From Methylorubrum extorquens (lineage in GTDB: Bacteria > Pseudomonadota > Alphaproteobacteria > Rhizobiales > Beijerinckiaceae), in assembly GCA_019695455.1 (NCBI GenBank), contig JAEUAC010000032.1:1-12366 (forward strand): DNA of 12,366 bases. Direction: 5' to 3'. This document shows positions 7,400 through 12,366 of the stretch, piece after piece (the stretch's first letter is position 1; each line of letters begins with the position of its first letter). The position numbers and the translations under genes were made by a program. The notes beneath the pieces were generated by a model. That model did no database searches. It was not told where the DNA came from and saw only the letters and a list, made by a program, of their open reading frames with translations.

Positions 7400-8053
7400 A
7401 TGGACGAGGCGAGGCGAGAGCTGGTGGAGGCCGGCCGGGAGATGCTGCGGCTCGGCCTGACGCGCGGAACGTCCGGCAACCTGTCGGTCCGTGCGGGAGA
7501 CGGGATCCTCATCACGCCGAGCGGCATCGCCTACGATCGGCTCCGGCCCGACGACATGGTGCCGCTGACCTTCGACGGCCGGCACGAGGGCGCGCTGCGT
7601 CCCTCGACGGAATGGCGCTTCCACGCCGACATCCTGCGGACGCGTCCGGATTTTGCCGCCGTGGTCCACACGCATTCGACGCACGCGACGGCCGTGGCCG
7701 TGCTCGGGCGCGCCATCCCGGCGATCCATTACGACATCGCCGCGGCCGGCGGCCCGACGATCCGCTGCGCGCCCTACGCGACGTTCGGGACCCCCGCACT
7801 CGCGGCCCACGTCCTCGACGCCATGGATGGGCGGAGCGCCTGCCTGCTCGCCCATCACGGCGTGGTGGCGGCGGGCCCGACCCTCGCGAAGGCGCTCGCG
7901 CTCGCGACCCTCGTCGAGGAACTGGCCCGACTGTACCTTCTCTGCCTTCCGGCGGGGGAGCCGCCGATCCTGCCGGATGACGAGATCGCGCTTGTCGTCG
8001 CGCTGTACGCCGATTACGGCCGCCAGCCCGCCCGGGACGCGGGCCCGACCTGA
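7400..8053 (+). CDS. Class II aldolase/adducin-family protein, L-fuculose-phosphate aldolase-like
   Basis: This 217-residue zinc-dependent aldolase resembles FucA, which cleaves ketose-1-phosphates into dihydroxyacetone phosphate and an aldehyde. Phosphate-site residues appear in TSGNLSVR (24-31) and TPSG (39-42). Glu71 (STEWRFH) is the catalytic acid/base position, and His90, His92 (HTHS) and His152 (AHHG) fit the zinc ligands. YDIAAAGG (111-118) matches the FucA active-site loop. The same fold also includes epimerases and 3-oxo-tetronate-4-phosphate decarboxylases, so cleavage of a phosphorylated sugar acid is an alternative. I chose the ATG at 7400, with GGGAG 7 nt upstream, over an in-frame GTG at 7346 that would add 18 unconserved residues. 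The aldehyde dehydrogenase gene follows after 73 nt and is a natural partner for removing the aldehyde product. Confidence 0.88.
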   Translation: MDEARRELVEAGREMLRLGLTRGTSGNLSVRAGDGILITPSGIAYDRLRPDDMVPLTFDGRHEGALRPSTEWRFHADILRTRPDFAAVVHTHSTHATAVAVLGRAIPAIHYDIAAAGGPTIRCAPYATFGTPALAAHVLDAMDGRSACLLAHHGVVAAGPTLAKALALATLVEELARLYLLCLPAGEPPILPDDEIALVVALYADYGRQPARDAGPT

Positions 8054-8066
8054 GCTTTCGGGCCTG

Positions 8067-8093
8067 GAGACGGGCAGCCGGATGCGCTACCAC
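8067..8093 (+). promoter_or_regulatory. Candidate promoter for the aldehyde dehydrogenase gene
   Basis: GAGACGG (8067-8073), 12 nt of spacer and GCTACCAC (8086-8093) fit the alphaproteobacterial housekeeping pattern described for Caulobacter (TTGACGS, 10-14 nt, GCTANAWC) at 5 of 7 and 7 of 8 positions. The implied leader is about 30 nt and ends in the ribosome site GGAGGA. It would let the dehydrogenase be expressed independently of the aldolase. Confidence 0.4.
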
Positions 8094-8126
8094 CGGCCAA
8101 ACCTTTCTGTCTTCGGAGGAAACCGC

Positions 8127-9560
8127 ATGTATCCCAAGGTCCAGCTGCACATCGCGGGCGAGTGGCGCGACGCCCGTTCGGGCAAGACCATGCCGATCGT
8201 GAACCCGGCGACCGCCGAGGAGGTCGGAACCCATCCGGTCGCGGGCCACGACGATCTCGACGAGGCGCTCGAGGCGGCCGACCGCGGCTTCAAGGCCTGG
8301 AAGAAGGTCTCGGCGTTCGAGCGCTCCAAGATCATGCGCAAGGCCGCGAACCTCATGCGCGAGCGCGTGGACACGATCGCCCGCATGATGACGATCGAGC
8401 AGGGCAAGCCGCTGGCCGAGGCCAAGGGCGAGACGCTGGCCGGCGCCGACACGATCGACTGGTTCGCCGAGGAGGCGCGCCGCGCCTACGGCCGCGTCAT
8501 CCCGGCCCGCATGGACGGCGTGATGCAGATCGTGGTGCGCGAGCCCGTCGGTCCCGTCGCGGCCTTCACGCCCTGGAACTTCCCCGTCAACCAGGCGGTC
8601 CGCAAGCTGTCGGCCGCGCTCTGCACGGGCTGCTCGGTGATCCTGAAGGGTCCCGAGGACACGCCCGCCTCCTGCGCCGAACTGGTGCGCGCCTTCCTCG
8701 ACGCGGGCGTTCCGGGTGACGTGCTCGGCTACGTGCTCGGCGTGCCGGCCGACATCTCGGGCTACCTGATCCCGCATCCGGTGATCCGGAAGATCTCCTT
8801 CACGGGCTCGACGCCGATCGGCAAGCAGCTGGCGGCGCTCGCCGGCCAGCACATGAAGCGCGTCACGATGGAGCTCGGGGGTCACGCGCCCGCGATCGTG
8901 TTCGGCGACGCCGACATCGACAAGGCGGTGTCCGTCCTGTCGACCAACAAGTTCCGCAACGCCGGCCAGGTCTGCGTGGCGCCGACCCGCTTCCTCGTCC
9001 ACGAGTCGATCGCGGACGAGTTCACCCAGAAGTTCACGGCGGCCGCGAAGGCCATCAAGGTCGGCGACGGCCTCGAGGCGGGCGTCACGATGGGGCCGCT
9101 CGTCGGCGCGCGACGCGTGTCTGCCATGGAGGAGTTCGTGGCCGACGCCGAGGCGTCCGGCGCCGAGCTCCGCACGGGCGGCAAGCGCATCGGCAACCAG
9201 GGCTTCTTCTTCGAGCCGACGGTGTTCTCGAACGTGCCGCTCTCGGCCCGGATGATGAACGAGGAGCCCTTCGGGCCGATCGCCGCCATCCGGTCGTTCT
9301 CGGACGAGGAGGAGGCCTTCACGGAGGCGAACCGGCTTCCCTACGGCCTCGCGGCCTACGCCTATACGCGCTCGACCGACACTGCCGAGAAGCTCGCCTC
9401 CCGCGTCGAGTCCGGCATGATCTCGATCAACCACCACGGGCTCGCCCTGCCGGAGGTGCCGTTCGGCGGCATGAAGGATTCGGGCTACGGCTCCGAGGGC
9501 GGTTCGGAGGCGATCGAGGGCTACCTGAACTCGAAGTTCGTCACGACCATGCGGGCCTGA
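8127..9560 (+). CDS. NAD(P)-dependent aldehyde dehydrogenase, succinate-semialdehyde dehydrogenase-like
   Basis: This 477-residue cytoplasmic aldehyde dehydrogenase oxidises an aldehyde to its acid. The motifs are intact: PWNFP (149-153) with Asn151 of the oxyanion hole, cofactor-site Lys174, FTGST (225-229), MELGG (248-252) with general base Glu249, and GQVCV (280-284) with the catalytic Cys283. EEPFGP and the C-terminal PFGGMKDSGYG are also present. The overall pattern is closest to the GabD/AldA group, acting on succinate semialdehyde, glycolaldehyde or lactaldehyde. Its place behind a FucA-like aldolase favours glycolaldehyde or lactaldehyde type products, by inference. The start ATG follows GGAGGA (8115-8120); the longer open frame upstream overlaps the aldolase gene and is not used. 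A tandem hairpin terminator follows the stop. Confidence 0.95.
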   Translation: MYPKVQLHIAGEWRDARSGKTMPIVNPATAEEVGTHPVAGHDDLDEALEAADRGFKAWKKVSAFERSKIMRKAANLMRERVDTIARMMTIEQGKPLAEAKGETLAGADTIDWFAEEARRAYGRVIPARMDGVMQIVVREPVGPVAAFTPWNFPVNQAVRKLSAALCTGCSVILKGPEDTPASCAELVRAFLDAGVPGDVLGYVLGVPADISGYLIPHPVIRKISFTGSTPIGKQLAALAGQHMKRVTMELGGHAPAIVFGDADIDKAVSVLSTNKFRNAGQVCVAPTRFLVHESIADEFTQKFTAAAKAIKVGDGLEAGVTMGPLVGARRVSAMEEFVADAEASGAELRTGGKRIGNQGFFFEPTVFSNVPLSARMMNEEPFGPIAAIRSFSDEEEAFTEANRLPYGLAAYAYTRSTDTAEKLASRVESGMISINHHGLALPEVPFGGMKDSGYGSEGGSEAIEGYLNSKFVTTMRA

Positions 9561-9570
9561 GCCCGCGCAT

Positions 9571-9627
9571 CCGGCCGCCGGCCCGTTCGGCGGCCGGCCG
9601 GGGCGGACGATGTCCGCCCCGCTTTCT
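9571..9627. terminator. Tandem-hairpin terminator between convergent genes
   Basis: Two perfect stems lie back to back. CCGGCCGCCG (9571-9580) pairs with CGGCGGCCGG (9588-9597) around a 7-nt loop, and GGGGCGGAC (9600-9608) pairs with GTCCGCCCC (9612-9620) around GAT. The second is followed by GCTTTCT, a short T-rich tail. It sits between the plus-strand dehydrogenase stop and the minus-strand radical SAM stop, so it can terminate the former and probably insulates both. Confidence 0.72.
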
Positions 9628-9631
9628 CCGG

Positions 9632-10819
9632 TCAGAACAGGGCGAGCTGGGCCGTGTTCTTGGCCGGCTTGGCGGGCTTGGCGAAGAGGTCCGTCCGGAG
9701 CGGACGCTTGACGCGATTGAAGCCGAGGCGCGCCGCCGCCGCCTCGAAGCGTCGTCCGATCATCCAGGCATACGGTCCGACGCCCGTCTGACGCTGGCCC
9801 CAGGCGGCGTCGTAGAGCTGGCCTCCCCGCGTCCCCTCGACCAGCGACAGGACGTGCTTCATCCGGTCGGGATAGTTCTCGGCCAGCCAGTCGCGCACCA
9901 GCCCCTTCAGCTCGTGCGGCAGCCGCAGGAGCACGTAGCCCGCCTCGCGGGCGCCCGCCGCATAGGCGGCCTGCAGGATGCCCTCGATCTCGTGGTCGTT
10001 CAGTGCCGGGATGACGGGCGCGACGAGCACCGTCACGGGGATGCCGGCTTCGGCGAGCATCCGGACGGCCGCCAGGCGCTTCGCGGGCGTCGCGGCACGC
10101 GGCTCCATCCGGCGGGCGAGCTTCGGGTCGAGCGTCGTGATGGAGATGGCGACCTTGGCGAGCCCGCGCGCCGCCATCGGCGCGAGGATGTCGATGTCGC
10201 GCGTCACGAGCGCCGACTTCGTCACGATCCCGACCGGATGCCCGACCTCGGCCAGCACCTCCAGGATGCCCCGCGTGATGCGATGCTGCCGCTCGATCGG
10301 CTGGTAGGGATCGGTGTTGGTGCCGAGCGCGATCACCTTCGGCACGTAGCCGGGCGCCGCGAGCTCCTTGCGCAGCAGTTCGGGCGCGTTCGGCTTGGCG
10401 AAGAGCTTCGTCTCGAAGTCGAGCCCCGGCGAGAGGCCCTGGTAGGCGTGGCTCGGCCGCGCGAAGCAATAGGCGCAGCCGTGCTCGCAGCCCCGGTACG
10501 GGTTGATCGACTGATCGAAGCCGATGTCGGGCGAGTCGTTCTTGGTGACGATGGTGCGAGGGTGCTCGAGCGTCACCTCCGTCTTGAGGGGCGGAGCCTC
10601 TTCGACGAGGTCCCATCCGTCGAAGGCCGTCTCGCGCTGGACCGGCTCGTACCGCCCGTCGGGGTTGCCGCCGCTGCCCCGCCCGTGGCGGCGCTCCGCC
10701 TCGACGGCCGGATAGGTGCGGAGTTCGGGACGCCGGCGCTCGACGGTCATCGGCGGCGGCGTCATCGGCCGCTTGCGGGTGGTGGTCTCGTTGGTCGTGC
10801 GCAGCGTGGTCCGGCTCAT
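9632..10819 (-). CDS. PA0069-family radical SAM protein (SplB-like)
   Basis: This is a 395-residue radical SAM enzyme of the PA0069/Rv2578c type, distantly related to spore photoproduct lyase. The [4Fe-4S] cluster motif is CEHGCAYC, with Cys111, Cys115 and Cys118, preceded by SINPYRG. GTNTDPYQP (167-175) and ITKS-like IVTKSALVTRD (198-208) are further family marks. An N-terminal GRGSGGNPDGRYEP segment is also typical. The C-terminus is a lysine/proline linker ending in QLALF, which fits a beta-sliding-clamp binding motif. The ATG at 10819 is chosen over an in-frame GTG at 10867 because GAGGAG (10831-10826) lies 6 nt upstream. A perfect alphaproteobacterial LexA box sits in its promoter. The reaction is not established for this family; DNA-lesion repair is an inference. 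Confidence 0.92.
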   Translation of the reverse strand: MSRTTLRTTNETTTRKRPMTPPPMTVERRRPELRTYPAVEAERRHGRGSGGNPDGRYEPVQRETAFDGWDLVEEAPPLKTEVTLEHPRTIVTKNDSPDIGFDQSINPYRGCEHGCAYCFARPSHAYQGLSPGLDFETKLFAKPNAPELLRKELAAPGYVPKVIALGTNTDPYQPIERQHRITRGILEVLAEVGHPVGIVTKSALVTRDIDILAPMAARGLAKVAISITTLDPKLARRMEPRAATPAKRLAAVRMLAEAGIPVTVLVAPVIPALNDHEIEGILQAAYAAGAREAGYVLLRLPHELKGLVRDWLAENYPDRMKHVLSLVEGTRGGQLYDAAWGQRQTGVGPYAWMIGRRFEAAAARLGFNRVKRPLRTDLFAKPAKPAKNTAQLALF

Positions 10820-10869
10820 GCGGGTCTCCTCGCGGTCAGGCGGGCGGACGAATCGCGTCTGTGTCACCG

Positions 10870-10897
10870 AGACTAGAACAAATCAGGAACATGGCAA
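10870..10897 (-). promoter_or_regulatory. SOS promoter of the radical SAM gene with LexA box
   Basis: On the minus strand the -35 is TTGCCA (10897-10892, 5 of 6 to consensus) and the -10 is TAGTCT (10875-10870), with a 16-nt spacer. Almost the whole spacer is GTTC-CTGATTT-GTTC (10890-10876), a perfect GTTC-N7-GTTC direct repeat, the known LexA site of Alphaproteobacteria. A LexA dimer there would cover the promoter. The predicted leader to the ATG at 10819 is about 44 nt. Confidence 0.75.
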
Positions 10898-10995
10898 CGG
10901 ATTTCGACGGAGATCTCGTCAAGGGCCGTTCGCCCGTCCTGCACAGGAGAGACGCCCGGGCCCGAGCCGGTGTTCCGGCGGCCGCTGTGGACAAG

Positions 10996-11601
10996 TCAGT
11001 CGAGGAGCGTCGCCGGCCGGTAGCCGGCTCTCAGGGCGGCGATGGTCGGGGCCGGCGTGAGGACGAGCACGCGGTCCGGCGTCGTCGCGGCCGGGCCGTA
11101 GCCTTCCGGCCGCCAAGCATGCAGGAGCCCGGCGCGGACGAGGGCGGGTGCGCGGTCGCCGTCGAGGACGAAGGCGCCGTCGGGCAGGTCGGCCGCGCGG
11201 GCCTCGACGTGGCGCTGGACCCTGGTTCCTGGCTCGAGACGGGCCGCGTGGAGCGCCCGGTCCATGTCCTTCGCCCGCGGCCGCGTGCCGGTCGCCGCCG
11301 TCCAGGCCTCACGGAAGCGAGCGTAGTCGGCCCGCCGACATTCCGCGCATGGCCGATGCCCCGCCGCGAGCGACACGGCCTCGTCGGCGAAGAACAGTTC
11401 CGTCCAGGTCCCGGGCGTCATCACGGCCCGCCGCCGCCCCTTGAACGCGAGGACGCAGGCGATCCAGCTCCGGTGCCGCCACCGCGCCACGCCGAGCCGT
11501 CCGGCCGCATCGTGCAGGATGCCGCGATTGCCCGTCAGCGTGCCGCGGAACGGCAGGGCCACGATCTCGCTCGTCGGCAGCACGCGGTTCTGGCGGGTCA
11601 T
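10996..11601 (-). CDS. Conserved protein of unknown function with GHRPCAECRR motif
   Basis: This 201-residue soluble protein has no function I can name. It looks like a member of a conserved alphaproteobacterial family, judged from memory rather than a search. Recognisable stretches are NRVLPTSEIVALPFRGTLTGNRG (residues 5-27, in parts), a central FFADEAVSLAAGHRPCAECRR region with His82, Cys85 and Cys88 that might bind a metal, and a C-terminal VLTPAPTIAALRAGYRP. No membrane segment or signal peptide is seen. Its ATG overlaps the vapC stop as ATGA, so it is probably translated by coupling with the toxin gene. Base composition is as GC-rich as the core genes, unlike vapC. The next gene downstream is the SOS-type radical SAM gene, which has its own promoter. 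Confidence 0.82.
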   Translation of the reverse strand: MTRQNRVLPTSEIVALPFRGTLTGNRGILHDAAGRLGVARWRHRSWIACVLAFKGRRRAVMTPGTWTELFFADEAVSLAAGHRPCAECRRADYARFREAWTAATGTRPRAKDMDRALHAARLEPGTRVQRHVEARAADLPDGAFVLDGDRAPALVRAGLLHAWRPEGYGPAATTPDRVLVLTPAPTIAALRAGYRPATLLD

Positions 11602-11984
11602 GGTTGAAGCGTGACAAATCCCAGCGCTTCGGCCGCCGCGAGGAGACGGACATCGTAGCTGGCGAGGGTCACGTCTGCGCCGCGCTCGCGAAGGTGATCC
11701 ATGGCAGCGAGGTGAAGCCCGTCGAGTGTCCGAACCTGCAGAGGAAAGGGATGCAACGCTCGCACGTGCGAGGTCCCACCGAACTCAATGTAGCTGAGGC
11801 GACGGAGAACATTGCGTGCTCGACCATGGCGGTAAGCGCCGGCGCCGCGGGCGTGCAGTCTGTTCCAGACCTCGAATTGCAGAAGTCGGCTGGAGGCGAA
11901 GGATTGGGTCCAGAACGAGTGCGAAGGTCGGCGCGCTTCCGTGAAGACGTGCGCCAGCGCGACGGAGCTGTCGAGGTAGATCAA
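11598..11984 (-). CDS. vapC: PIN-domain toxin (VapC family)
   Basis: This 128-residue single-domain PIN ribonuclease is the likely toxin of a type II pair; VapC toxins typically cleave tRNA or rRNA. The acidic metal-binding set is complete: Asp5 (MIYLDSS), Glu38 (LLQFEVWN), Asp88 (TLDGLHLA) and Asp111 (ASYDVRL). The start is a TTG that overlaps the antitoxin stop (TTGA, 11984-11981); it is accepted because the family's standard N-terminus MIYLDSS begins exactly there. The stop overlaps the next gene's ATG. The gene reads as less GC-rich than its neighbours, in keeping with mobility of these modules. The target RNA cannot be told from sequence. Confidence 0.88.
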   Translation of the reverse strand: MIYLDSSVALAHVFTEARRPSHSFWTQSFASSRLLQFEVWNRLHARGAGAYRHGRARNVLRRLSYIEFGGTSHVRALHPFPLQVRTLDGLHLAAMDHLRERGADVTLASYDVRLLAAAEALGFVTLQP

Positions 11985-12289
11985 CGATCCTCGCGATCGC
12001 GTGCCAACTCGGCCATCAACTCGTCGAAGGTGATGCCCGGGTCATCCGGTGGGGGCGGTCCTTCGTCCGGCATCGGCTCCCGCCAGTCGATCTCCGCCGG
12101 CGTCAGCCATCCTTCGCGGATGCCCATCCTCGAGACGTCCTCGTCGGACATGGCCGCGGCGTGTCGCGCGGGCCCGATCTCGGCTACGACCCGGCCCTCG
12201 ACCGTGACGGACACGGTCTCGCCCGCCTCAGCGGCGCCGACGTATTCGGCGATCCGTTCGCCGAGATCCTGGATACGGACGGTCCGCAT
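11981..12289 (-). CDS. vapB: Type II antitoxin, Phd/YefM (VapB-like)
   Basis: This 102-residue antitoxin pairs with the PIN toxin downstream. The N-terminal part (about residues 1-45) has the Phd/YefM fold pattern: MRTVRIQDLGERIAEYVGAA, then GETVSVTVEGRVVAEIGP, ending in the typical beta hairpin. Such domains bind the operon's own promoter. The acidic, proline-rich tail (EPMPDEGPPPPDDPG, then DELMAELARDRED) would wrap the toxin. I chose the ATG at 12289; an in-frame TTG at 12325 would add 12 residues, but that TTG lies within a TTGACGG match to the -35 element (12325-12319). Its stop overlaps the toxin start by 4 nt. Confidence 0.83.
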   Translation of the reverse strand: MRTVRIQDLGERIAEYVGAAEAGETVSVTVEGRVVAEIGPARHAAAMSDEDVSRMGIREGWLTPAEIDWREPMPDEGPPPPDDPGITFDELMAELARDREDR

Positions 12290-12366
12290 GACCGAAAGCT
12301 TGGCGTCGCGCCGCGCGCCCGTCAACGGGTGTGCGGTCAGCCTCCGCCGCGACGCAGATGCTCGTC

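Noticed and set aside
7653..8126. Upstream extension of the aldehyde dehydrogenase frame into the aldolase gene
   Set aside because: The extension is in a shadow frame of the aldolase; the ATG at 8127 has a strong ribosome site and the family's usual N-terminus.
7512..10616. 1034-codon minus-strand open frame spanning the aldolase, dehydrogenase and radical SAM genes
   Set aside because: High GC removes stop codons from this frame. The protein is low-complexity, and it runs across three genes with intact catalytic motifs on the opposite strand or in another frame.
10985..10995. DnaA-box-like TGTGGACAA near the end of the unknown-function gene
   Set aside because: It is a single site with a mismatch to the TGTGGATAA consensus and no AT-rich region or further boxes, so no origin is supported.
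12337..12366. Possible C-terminal tail (DEHLRRGGG then stop) of a minus-strand gene entering from the right edge
   Set aside because: Only nine codons are visible with no motif, so a partial gene cannot be supported.

Overview
The window is about 12.4 kb of very GC-rich DNA with tightly packed genes. Several signals point to an alphaproteobacterium, probably of the Hyphomicrobiales type: the GC content, a direct-repeat LexA box (GTTC-N7-GTTC) of the alphaproteobacterial kind, and a promoter with a GCTA-type -10 element. No rRNA, tRNA, CRISPR array or insertion sequence was seen.

Region 1 (1-5512) is a minus-strand transport operon with its regulator. A GntR/FCD-family regulator (4671-5345) is followed by the small permease (dctQ), large permease (dctM) and periplasmic binding protein (dctP) of a TRAP transporter. 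The spacing is tight: a 4-nt GTGA overlap and gaps of 16 and 20 nt. Next in the same direction, after a 158-nt gap with its own candidate promoter, is a family-5 ABC solute-binding protein (71-1651). Any permeases for it would lie off the left edge.

Region 2 (5513-9560) is a sugar, polyol or sugar-acid catabolism module: an SDR dehydrogenase (+), a FruK/LacC-type PfkB sugar kinase (-), a FucA-like class II aldolase (+) and a GabD-like aldehyde dehydrogenase (+). In order these could oxidise a substrate, phosphorylate the keto product, cleave it and oxidise the released aldehyde. The TRAP binding protein keeps the arginine that binds a carboxylate, so an acidic substrate is plausible, but it cannot be named from sequence. 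The gntR-sdr intergenic region carries two inverted copies of the same operator-like sequence, one before each divergent gene. This suggests that one regulator controls both uptake and catabolism.

Region 3 (9561-10995) holds a tandem-hairpin terminator between convergent genes and a PA0069/SplB-like radical SAM protein. Its promoter has a perfect LexA box between the -35 and -10 elements, and its C-terminus is QLALF, which resembles a beta-clamp-binding motif. Together these suggest an SOS-induced DNA-repair enzyme that docks on the replication clamp.

Region 4 (10996-12366) is a VapBC-type toxin-antitoxin pair. Its toxin appears to start at a TTG overlapping the antitoxin stop, and a conserved protein of unknown function follows through an ATGA overlap, giving a compact three-gene unit. 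The vapC stretch looks less GC-rich than its surroundings, consistent with separate acquisition.
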